Shown in pieces: positions 56,134 to 64,000 of a DNA stretch of 64,000 nucleotides (positions are counted from its first letter, which is position 1; every line of letters starts with the position of its first letter). Source of the stretch: Adiantum capillus-veneris (lineage: Eukaryota > Streptophyta > Polypodiopsida > Polypodiales > Pteridaceae). Position numbers and translations under genes: made by a program. The stretch lies in assembly GCA_014529385.2 (NCBI GenBank), contig CM043967.1:11794001-11858000 (forward strand). Reading direction: 5' to 3'. Under the pieces are notes generated by a model, which was not told the DNA's origin, did not search any database, and saw only the letters and a list, made by a program, of their open reading frames with translations.

Positions 56134-56879
56134 TTTTGTAGTAAGGTCAGTGTTTCAGATCAACGCCCGCCTCAAGGCTAAAGATCCTAAGGCTAAATTG
56201 GTGCTAGCCACACCCCTCATTTGTATAGCAGGGTTGCTGCCAAGCAGTGAGGTCCTTAAATAAGGCTGCTTGCTACACTCAAAAGATCATTGACAATAGC
56301 GTGCAATCGAGTGCCCGTGATCCCTTGCTAGAATCACTACTCAACCTCTCCTCTCACAAGAGATATTTCATGAAACCGCACAAGAAACCCTTGATCCAAA
56401 GGACCCAAATTAAGAAGTTATTTTTATTTTTTAAGAGATTTAAGAGAAAAACATTATTTATTAAAAACATGCAATCTACAAAGTTAGAGTTATAACTTTC
56501 TCACTACAACCACCGAACACACACACGCACACACACACAAAATCAAAAGCAAAAAACAACAAATAGATAAATCAAGACAAATTAAAAAATAAAAGGCATA
56601 ACACTCAAACAAACCAAAATCAAGACGAAAAGAAGCTCTACACAATAAATCAGGATACAGCCAAAATTACAAAAAGACCCATTACTTATAAAAAAAGTTT
56701 ATTTAAACCAAAGAATAAAAGTAATACATACATAAAATCACATCGACACACACATGAGTATAAGATCGGTAGCTGTTGGGGTATGCACACACTCCCAATA
56801 TATCTTCATGAAGCTCAACAGCTGGTCACCACTCGGACGAAAATCAAAAAGATTTGCATGTCCGCTAGATGACTGAAAA
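56134..56879 (-). other. Penelope-like 5' noncoding region
   Basis: No intact gene. It holds an ACACAC-rich run at 56518-56540 and AT-rich sequence up to the upstream pseudo-LTR. Confidence 0.6.
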
Positions 56880-57598
56880 ATATACCTTCATAAGTTCAGA
56901 ATAGTCTAAACTCACGAATTATAAGAGGGAATAAAGCAATCATAAAACTATAAAAGCAAGGGGCACAAGAAAAGAAAAACAAACACAAACAAACAAACAA
57001 ATTAAATCACTTTGTTTGCTACGAAACAAAACTAGATAAAACAAAACATTATTAACTTAAAAATGTTTTTAGAAAAGGCATATGTAAAATAAGTTGACGC
57101 AACTTACTTGGCTTAAAACAAGTACTCAACTTTAAGCAAAAAAAGGATAAGACATCTTCAAAACTTACTCCTAGAAATCAAACTTCACACAACAACTTCT
57201 AACGGAACACATTCTTAAGTCCTCAAGTAAGCTAAATATGAAATCGAAAAATGAATACTACTACAAACCTACGAAGAGCAAAGAACCAAACTTGACAATA
57301 TGTGATCTCAACTTCACTGCTTGTCCAAACAGAAAGAATAAGATTATCACCTTTATCATGCATAGCTTGGACAACAGCTATGACATCCCTACTCACGTCG
57401 TCAGTGCCCAAGAGTAGGTGCAGGTTTATATAGAGGTCATTCATGCTTTGAACGTACTCTACAAAACCAACGAGCTGAGTTTCTATCACCCTCCGGAGGT
57501 GATGGGCATACTCAGCCATGATAAAGACTAGCAATTGTCAAGCTATAGTGAAAATACTAGAAGCGCTAAAGATCAAAACAACAACATAAGGTGTTATT
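56880..57598 (-). repeat. Penelope-like pseudo-LTR, upstream copy
   Basis: Partner of 52220-52938. It is followed by GACTAAC (57599-57605), the second copy of the target duplication. I saw no hammerhead core (CUGANGA with a GAAA partner) at a workable spacing in either strand. Confidence 0.92.
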
Positions 57599-57605
57599 GA
57601 CTAAC

Positions 57606-57912
57606 CCCTATTGCAACCATGTCTATTCGAGGTCAATCAGACCAAAATGCTGCAGTCATTTCGTCTATCGGTTCCTGCACTCAAAGGAAGTGAAGAACAA
57701 ATCAGTATCATTATCAAGAATTCCATTTCATTAAAGTCATACAGCAGAATACTGTCAGCTTTCAGTATCCCTGAAGCTCAAAGAGACATCAGTGACTCTA
57801 GTATCTAAATCAAGGCATCTGTTGACAAAGGAGCGGAGCGACTCCCCTCTTGTGCATCCCACTACACCAGATCTTTGGCCAAGCTGAATTCTGGGTTCCG
57901 TTTGGAATAGAC
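57606..57912 (-). other. Gypsy Y 3' noncoding sequence, right part
   Basis: Runs from the stop of the chromodomain frame to the Penelope-like insertion. It matches 49095-49390 of Gypsy X in the opposite orientation. Confidence 0.65.
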
Positions 57913-58555
57913 TATGCTAAACCAAAAGCATCGAGGTAAAGTTTCACAATCTGAGGAGTATCGCTAGGTCCTCCTCCTCCATCCACTTCGCATCCAATGC
58001 AGGATAGTTCTTGAACTTAACCAAGAACCGCCTTCGGACTTTACCTCCTTCGTATCCTTATGTGCCAAAATCTGTTCAAGAACAAGGATCTCCTCGTTTT
58101 CTTCCACTTCGGGTTTCTCATCAGGCTCCCCATCATCAGGCACATCACCCTTAAAAGGTTTCAAGAGACTCACATGGAATGCATTGTGAATTTTCCAAGT
58201 ATCTGGCAGTTTCAATCGGAAGGAGACATCATTTATCTTTTCAATGATTTGGAAAGGTCCGTAGTATCGCATACTAAGCTTTGGAATTCCCTTTTTCTTT
58301 CGTAGGCGTACCTTCTCAAAACGTAAGAGCACCCAATCATCCTTCTTCAATTTCATGTCGCGACGATGGCGATCCGCTGCCTTTTTCTGTCGTTCTTGAG
58401 ACTTCTGCAAAGTCTCGCGAACCTTGGCAAAAGCCATATCCAAATCTCGCGCGTATTCATCCGCTTCAAAGATCTTATCTTTCGTGCTTAGGAAGGTGGA
58501 ACCTTCGCAGCACCTTCAACAATCTCAAATAGCGCCTTCCCCGTCGAAGAGTGTA
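57913..58555 (-). pseudogene. Gypsy Y integrase C-terminus and chromodomain
   Basis: Frame 58443-57964: [40 protein letters not shown], then [18 protein letters not shown] shift near 58045 leads to [19 protein letters not shown]-like chromodomain residues ending near 57925. Confidence 0.85.
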
Positions 58556-59192
58556 TCGTGTTATTGTAGGCAAATTCCACCAAAGGTAAGTACTTTTCCC
58601 ATTGAGTCTTCTGATCAGAGATATAAGACTTCAATAAATCTAGAACCACTAAATTTGCACTCTCAGATTGCCCATCAGTCTGCGGGTGGAACGATCATGA
58701 GAACTGCAACCACGTGCCAATGTTCTCCCAAATTGCCTTCCAAAACAAACTCGTGAATCTGGGGTCTCTGTCGGAGACAATCGTCTCAGGCATGCCATGT
58801 AATCTAAAGATCTGGGCCACAAACAGTCTCGCTAAATGATCCGGCTTGACTGTTTTCTTCACTTGAATGAAATGAGTCTGTTTGCTAAATCTGTCAATAA
58901 CAGTCCAGAAACCATCGTGACCACTCTGTGTTCTTGGGAGATCAAAAATGAAATCCATCGCAATACTTTCCCAGGGGCGGGTGGGTATGGGTAAAGGCTG
59001 TAACAATCCTTGTGCCTTATGCCTGTCAAACTTGACCTTCTGGCATACTAAGCAACTGCGCACAAACTCTTCCACATCCTTTTTGAGTCTCGGCCAAAAG
59101 AAGTATCTCTCTACCCCCTTCATGGTGGTAGCAATGCCGCGGTGACCCGTAAAAGGTGGACAGTGGCATTCAGTCATAACCTTTTCCCTCAA
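58556..59192 (-). pseudogene. Gypsy Y integrase
   Basis: HCHCPPFTGHRGIATTMKG-like zinc region with RSCLVCQKVKFDRHKAQGLL, then IAMDFIFDLPRTQSGHDGFW, IVSDRDPRFTSLFWK and, after a TGA near 58695, SFHPQTDGQSESANLVVLD. The D, D, E residues are present. The stop in front of SFHPQT inactivates this copy. Confidence 0.88.
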
Positions 59193-59195
59193 CGG

Positions 59196-60548
59196 CTATG
59201 TAACACACAACATAGTCTTTTTCATCAAGTAGCCTTCCCGAAGGGAGTATCCAACTACTGTCTCCCCATCCCGTATCCGTGTGAAAATATCTGCAAAATC
59301 TGTATCTGTGGCATACTGATCGACCATATCCTCGAAGCTCCTATGATGTATCGCGGAAATAGCCAGAACCAACGGCTTCCGAAACAAAGCATCTGCCACC
59401 ACATTCTTCTGTCCCTGAACATGGACAATCTGGAAGTGAAATTGTGACAAGATGTTCGCCCACCGCATCTGCTTTTCCGAAAGCTGCTTCTGTGACAAGT
59501 AGTAGTGCAAACTCTGATGGTATGCAAAGACAGTAAAATCCACTCCGAGTAGGTAATGCCGCCATTGAGTAAGAGCATGGATAACCGCCAAAAGCTCTTT
59601 CTCATATATCTGTGCTGTCATCTCCGGCCTAGAGAACAATCGGCTCTCGTAAGCAATGACATGGCCTTCTTGCATCAAGACCGCACCCAGACTACAACCG
59701 CAAGCATCACAATATACTTCAAATGACTTTTGCAAGTCCGGCAAAGTCAAAACTAGTCCCGTAGTCAATTTCTCTTTCAAGGTCCGAAAGGCAATCACCT
59801 CTGTTGATCCCCACGAGAAAGGGACTCCTTTCTGTGTCAAGATATGCAAAGGGGAAGCAACCTCTGCAAACTTTTGTATGAACCGCCTGTAGTACGAACA
59901 CAGTCCCAAGAAGCTTCTAACTTCATGGACATTCTTCAAATCGGGCCAATCACGGATAGTCTCTATCTTGGCCGGGTCCATTTGCACTCCAGCTGCAGAG
60001 ACAATGTGTCCCAAACAGTGCATCTCTGGTAGGAAAAATTCACTTTTCTTTGCATTAATCACTAACTTGTGATCTTGTAATGCCTGAAAGACTTGAAGCA
60101 GATGATCTATGTGTTTTGCCTCATTCTTGGAGAAAACAATGATGTCGTCAAAGAAAGTGCCAAAAAATAGTCTGTACTCTCGAAAAATCCTGTCCATCAT
60201 CCGGTTAAATGTCGCAGGAGCATTGGTTAAGCCAAAAGGCATCACCAATAACCCAAAAGTCGTCCGAAAGGCTGTCTTGTAGACGTCTTCCGGCGCTATT
60301 CGGATCTGATGATATCCACTCTTCAGATCAATCCTGCTAAAGCACGAGAATCCCTGTAACCTGTCGAGTATATCATCGATTGTAGGAATCGGAAATCTGT
60401 TCTTGATGGTGATTTTATTGAGAGCTCTATAATCGATGCACATTCTCCAAGATCCGTCTTTCTTCAAATCCAACAACAGTGGAGAGCAATACGGTGAAGT
60501 ACTATGCTGGACAAGACTCTTTTCCAAGACGTCTTTCACTAGGTTCAT
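59196..60548 (-). pseudogene. Gypsy Y reverse transcriptase and RNase H
   Basis: A 450-codon clean frame: KKDGSWRMCIDYRALNKITI, SRIDLKSGYHQIRIAP, MPFGLTNAPATFNRMMDRIF, FFGTFFDDIIVFSKNEAKHI (catalytic FFDD), DVRSFLGLCSYYRRFI-like, VYCDACGCSLGAVLMQEGHV, YEKELLAVIHAL. In RNase H the expected TDHQ is AYHQ, losing one catalytic Asp. The frame ends at a stop just before the integrase (CVT, stop, PLREKV), one codon changed from sense. Confidence 0.92.
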
Positions 60549-60699
60549 AATCTTTTCATTCTATACTCGGCTCACACGATAAGGTGGCCGGTTCGGTGGT
60601 GTTGCTTCTAGGTATCAGATCAATGGTATGATCTTCAGGCCCTCTAAAAAGCAATCGGCATGAGTGTGGAGAAAAATCTTGGCGTTCTTTTGTTCAGGT

Positions 60700-61160
60700 C
60701 AAAACATATTCAACCTTTGTCCATCGTTCAGTTCTCTCCCAAAAGAATGAGTAAAGAAACTGAAGTTCATCAAGTACAATCTCTGAGCCCTTCATTTGTC
60801 AAAGTCGCTTTCTTGACCCGGTAGTCAACCACGGCGTAGTTCTTGTGGTACCACGGGATTCCGAGTAGAACGTCACTCGTGTGCCCTGAACACCCCTATC
60901 ATTGCAAATGAAGTTTGCCAATGCTCGATGTAATGGCAACATCCCATCCGGGTGCCAGTCGAACTAGCTCCGCCTGTGGCGTCAGTCTGTCGGGCGTAAT
61001 TCCAAATCGAGCAACCAATTCCAAGTGAAAATAAGTTGGCCTTGGCTCCTTCAAAAGAGCTTCCTGATCCTTCACTTTGCCCCAAAAAGCGGCAAAATTT
61101 GTACTTTCATTCGTTTGATTCAGTGCAGGTCCCACGCCATGTGGTACCAGTTCTGCTTTT
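60700..61160 (-). pseudogene. Gypsy Y protease remnant
   Basis: Frame 61390-60899 reads FAAFWGKVKDQEALLKEPRP then ARFGITPDRLTPQAELVRLA, LAPGWDVAITSSIGKLHLQ. The related EGAKANLFS is read in another frame. The FFD(P/S)G active site seen in G and W is missing because of a small deletion. Confidence 0.75.
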
Positions 61161-62588
61161 CTATCTGCCTTTTCTGCCACATTCCTCAGCTGCTCTCCAA
61201 CTCTCAGGCCTGTCGTCGTCTTTATCATTTTGTTCTTTCTGTGCCTTTTTAGGGCACTTCGCGGAGATATGTCCATGTTCCCCGCATCCAAAGCACTTCC
61301 CCTCTTTGATGAAGCGAGCTCTCTCCTCAGGAGTAAGATTAGGTCGTGCATCCTTTTTCTCTGGGTTGCTCTTTCTCTTTCTACTTTCATTCCAAGAAGT
61401 CTGTACGGCTCGTTGTGTCATGGCCTCATTTGTGGGGTAGGTCAGACTGCCAGAGTGATGGCAAAGCCCTGCTTCGCATGACTCATCAACTCCTGAATAG
61501 AAGCTGACTTCTGCTCCAAGCAGTGATCTCGGATCTCTGTAGATAGACCCAAGGTAAACCGCTCAATCTGTTCTCTGAACAAGATCTTCTGGAATGAAGA
61601 GGCGGGTAGAAAAGAGCTCCAGAATCTTTCATAGTAAGCATTGATTGTATCTTTCTTGGTCATCCGAAGATGGTTCCAAGCAGCTCGTATATCTCGTTCA
61701 TATTCTTGCGTTAACCAAGAAGAAATAAAAAGCTTCTTAAATTTCAACCATTTAACTGGCGCAGTCTTGTTTAAAAGAAGCGTGGACCACCAAGTACGAG
61801 CATTCCCATTAGAGTAAGAGGCAACTCTCCGAATCTTGGAGTGCTCTGAATAGCGTCCTCTCGCGAAAGCGATGTCAAACTGTTGTATAAACGACAAAGT
61901 CTTCGAAGCATCTGAGTATCCTGAAAAAGTATCAAACTTGATCGAGTGGCCACCTTCCTTAAACTCTCGAACTTTCTTGCTTTTATCTTCGAGAAAGTCA
62001 TACTGGTTGGCTTTGTAAAAATTCTTCTTGTTCGCATAAAAGTTTCCGTTATCTGAATCTGAGCTGTCTCTAGACGAGTCCTCACTAGAACTGTCAGTCT
62101 CTGGGCGAGATTTAGCCTTCTTTGCCTTTTTCTTGCCCTTTCCGAAGCTTTGTTTCTTGCTTCGCTTTTTACCTTTTCTGTCTTCTTCGCTCTAATCTGA
62201 AGAGCTAGAAGAACTGTCAGAAGAAGAAGAAGAAGAAGAAGAAGAACTGGGTACTCCTTCAAATCGAACACGCTTCTTCTGTTTCTTTGCCTTGTCAAAT
62301 GTCAACTGACGACCCAAATATCTCGGGAAGTCAATGCTTTTCTTCTGTTTTTTCCGTGCTTTTTGGATTTCTTTTGCACGTCTCGCTCATATATTTTGCC
62401 AATTTCGGATCCTTCGCAAAACTCAGCATCATCTTTGTTGCATCACCGATCAATTGACGACGCTTCATCTCTCTCTGCTTCGCCTGAGTAGGCCGAGGCC
62501 GGCCATACTCTCTGCCGGAATCTTCGTTGTGATCCCTGCCCGCATCTCCAGATGCAGAGGGAGTCGAATGATCCTTGCATGAAGTCAT
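61161..62588 (-). pseudogene. Gypsy Y Gag
   Basis: ATG at 62588 starts MTSCKDHSTPSASGDAGRDH. A serine-run segment follows, encoded by a (GAA)n-type run at about 62219-62247 (plus strand). Capsid at 61442-61940: SFIQQFDIAFARGRYSEHSK, GNARTWWSTLLLNKTAPVKW, LGLSTEIRDHCLEQKSASIQ. Knuckle CFGCGEHGHISAKCPKK at about 61245-61295. Shifts near 62330, 61930 and 61430 break it. Confidence 0.85.
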
Positions 62589-62644
62589 AGGTGCCGCGGA
62601 AAAAAAAAGGGGATCGGATTACCCGTAGAAGAGAAATCGGTCGT

Positions 62645-62656
62645 GCTTTGATACCA
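62645..62656 (-). other. Gypsy Y primer binding site (iMet-like)
   Basis: The minus strand reads TGGTATCAAAGC, one change from the iMet site, one base from the LTR. Confidence 0.85.
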
Positions 62657-62657
62657 C

Positions 62658-62727
62658 TGTAACAGACTTGGACACTCCAAGTCAAGAATCAACCGCAACA
62701 GCACCAAATAACCACTTCAAACAATTA
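62658..62727 (-). repeat. Gypsy Y 5' LTR, truncated to 70 bp
   Basis: Matches 51270-51339 and then stops abruptly at CAAACAATT, where element Z gag sequence begins. Confidence 0.85.
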
Positions 62728-63047
62728 GAGTAAGATGGAGATGAGATAGAGATGTCCTTGCTCTCGTCTAGCAAAGAGAGCGCTTTTTCCTGGCCTTTCC
62801 TTGAAGTAGGCCGTTCATTCCGATCCGTAGATCCTTTGTGCACCTCGGCACGTTCTTCTTCTCTTGCCTCCTGTGGTCTCACGCCAACAGTGTTGTCTGG
62901 ATGCTTGGCTGCATCAGTTCCATTCGTTTTCTTCATTCCGCCAAAAAGCTTTTGGACGTCTGGCAACAGTAAGATTTGTTGCAACTCCGCAAGCTGAGCT
63001 TGCACTTGTTGAAGCTCCTCTTCAACGCTTCTCCCTTGGCTCGACAT
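62728..63047 (-). pseudogene. Element Z Gag, N-terminal part
   Basis: Starts MSSQGRSVEEELQQVQAQLA and runs to ALSLLDESKDISISSPSYS, closely parallel to element V Gag. The capsid domain is missing. The last residues of the frame come from Gypsy Y LTR sequence. Confidence 0.85.
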
Positions 63048-63095
63048 GGTTCTTCCCGGAATCGTCCTTCTTTGCAGAGAAAGAGAGGAGTCCGA

Positions 63096-63107
63096 GCTCT
63101 GATACCA
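63096..63107 (-). other. Element Z primer binding site, tRNA-iMet
   Basis: The minus strand reads TGGTATCAGAGC, one base from the LTR. Confidence 0.92.
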
Positions 63108-63317
63108 CTGTCACAAAACGGGAGCGTACACGAGCACTTCGAAAATCTGAAAATTATAATTCTTTGAAAACATGAGAGAAGGGAGAAGATCGACACAGTA
63201 TTGGGGACCAGAAGATGGGCTGGTCTCCCCCCCGTTAAGAGTATTCTTTTATTCAGGGAGAATTCTTATACAAGCACGAGAACCCGAGGAAACCCCTCCG
63301 TTCTGTAGTCTTAGACC

Positions 63318-63450
63318 CGAAGGTCGTGCTTTCCCGTAAAGGGCTTGGGCACAAGGCCGTTCCTTCCCGTGAGGGACTTAGGCGCGAAGCCGTACTTTCC
63401 CGTAAGGGACTAAGGCGTGAAGCCGTACTTCCCGTGAAGGGCCTTCCCAT
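63318..63450. repeat. ~35-bp minisatellite, about four copies
   Basis: Units resemble GCGAAGCCGTACTTTCCCGT followed by AAGGGACTTAGG, with substitutions between copies. It lies in the Z LTR. Confidence 0.8.
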
Positions 63451-63721
63451 GAGACGGGAGATTCCTGCAAAACAAACCACACAAAGCAGCAATTCTCAAT
63501 GCGTATCAACACCTTATACCTATCGCTCCTTGCTCGGAGAATCAACCTCCGTACTCAGTCGTCACGCGAGCACTTGCAAATTCCGTCGCCAGTCTCTGCT
63601 CCAAAATCCCAGCGCTTGCACTTCCTGCTGCTTCCGGCTCCTCCAAACTGAAACGCTGGCTACCCTTTTATAGGGTCTGACACCCGACAGGAATAGGGGT
63701 CCAAAAGCAGAGCTTGGCGCT

Positions 63722-63815
63722 CCTAGAGAGAGGAGAGAGAAAATCGCGTTTTCTAGAGAGAGGAGAGAGAAAATTGCGTTTTTTTAGAGAGAGGAGAGAG
63801 AGAGAGAGATCGCAA
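63722..63815. repeat. ~36-bp minisatellite, three copies
   Basis: TAGAGAGAGGAGAGAGAAAA followed by TCGCGTTTT recurs three times, the last ending in a (GA)n run. Confidence 0.85.
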
Positions 63816-64000
63816 TTCAGCCCCCTGCGTAGGTTTTAGCGCTAGCTTTTTTTTAAGGGCCTTGCTTGCTTTATTTTATTAATAAAAGCCTGGTCACTTA
63901 AAAGTGACCGGCCACTTTAATAAAATAAAGTGTGAACCTGTTCAAACTTTAAAAACTCACTCAGTTAGTGAAAACAATGCTACACGGACACATTCCAGGC

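Larger units (their letters stand above)
52220..57598 (-). mobile_element. Penelope-like retroelement with N-terminal GIY-YIG (Naiad/Chlamys-like)
   Basis: A 5.4 kb minus-strand element. Direct 719-bp pseudo-LTRs flank it (52220-52938 and 56880-57598), with a GACTAAC target duplication. The order is N-terminal extension, GIY-YIG endonuclease, a linker with CPC, and reverse transcriptase with an insertion between motifs A and B. Ordinary Penelope elements carry GIY-YIG at the C-terminus; the permuted order with a CxC linker defines the Naiad/Chlamys clade. No CCHH finger is seen in the endonuclease, as in Chlamys. The pseudo-LTRs differ at only about five positions, but the ORF is broken in several places. 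Confidence 0.9.
51270..62727 (-). mobile_element. Gypsy element Y (chromodomain-bearing), interrupted by the Penelope-like element
   Basis: Minus-strand order: truncated 5' LTR (62658-62727), iMet-like primer site (62645-62656), Gag, protease remnant, RT, RNase H, integrase, chromodomain, 3' noncoding sequence split by the Penelope-like element, polypurine tract, 3' LTR (51270-51943). RT and RNase H form one long open frame, but the protease active site is lost and the RNase H has a changed catalytic residue. Confidence 0.9.
62728..64000 (-). mobile_element. LTR element Z, related to V (runs off the right edge)
   Basis: Minus-strand element with LTR (63109 to beyond 64000), primer site (63096-63107) and gag start (63047-62728). 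Its gag N-terminus and LTR end match element V. The body past about 107 Gag codons is cut off by Gypsy Y. Confidence 0.85.
63109..64000 (-). repeat. Element Z 5' LTR, incomplete, with minisatellites
   Basis: Ends (plus-strand start) TGTCACAAAACGGGAGCG, matching the V LTR end. It contains two tandem arrays (63318-63450 and 63722-63815). The outer edge is beyond the window. Confidence 0.8.

Noticed and set aside
52220-57598. Hammerhead ribozyme in the Penelope pseudo-LTRs
   Set aside because: CTGACGA occurs on the minus strand near 52740 but there is no GAAA partner at a workable distance and no flanking helices. N-terminal-nuclease Penelope elements are reported to lack this ribozyme.
63318-63450. 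CRISPR-like array
   Set aside because: The units are contiguous without unique spacers, in a plant retrotransposon LTR.

Overview
The window is retrotransposon-packed nuclear DNA from a land plant. Plant evidence: LTR elements primed by initiator tRNA-Met or tRNA-Asp, a LINE with a DUF4283-type ORF1, a decayed PPR gene, telo-box (AAACCCTAA) and TTTAGGG-like motifs, and an exon that closely resembles the plant mitochondrial succinate/fumarate carrier SFC1. The PPR consensus, the amount of nested insertion and the Penelope-like element make a seed-free vascular plant (fern or lycophyte) with a large genome the best guess. That guess is inference; I cannot name the species.

Layout. 1-5.2 kb: a minus-strand Gypsy-type element (A) with a tRNA-Asp primer site and a repetitive leader. 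5.2-12.7 kb: a decayed DNA-transposase-like gene split by a Copia element (6554-12230). 12.86-13.8 kb: a degenerate histone H3 variant gene (CENH3 candidate). 13.9-14.65 kb: a duplicated fold-back repeat. 14.77-17.85 kb: two decayed minus-strand coding regions of unknown function. 19.65-20.96 kb: a PPR pseudogene. 21.69-22.25 kb: the intact 3' terminal exon of an SFC1-like carrier, the best candidate for a living host gene. Its upstream exons are not recognisable in the remaining 42 kb, so it may have a very long transposon-filled intron or be cut off.

22.7-47.1 kb is a deep nest. Gypsy W (minus) carries a gag-only LTR element V (23827-26723) in its RT. Its LTR is split by a 6.5 kb LINE (28956-35424) with a 16-bp target-site duplication (TSD). 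The same LTR is split again by an X-family solo LTR (35482-46941), which itself contains a full-length Gypsy G (36419-46644). G carries a related solo LTR (38913-40453) inside its integrase. 47.1-51.3 kb holds fragments of further Gypsy elements. 51.27-62.73 kb is Gypsy Y (minus), interrupted by a Penelope-like retroelement (52220-57598). 62.73-64 kb is the start of an element Z related to V.

The most notable item is the Penelope-like element. On the minus strand it reads GIY-YIG endonuclease, then a CxC linker, then reverse transcriptase: the permuted order of the Naiad/Chlamys group. It has nearly identical 719-bp pseudo-LTRs and a 7-bp TSD, but its ORF has several breaks. Most coding regions here are broken transposon genes; apart from the SFC1-like exon no intact host gene was recognised.
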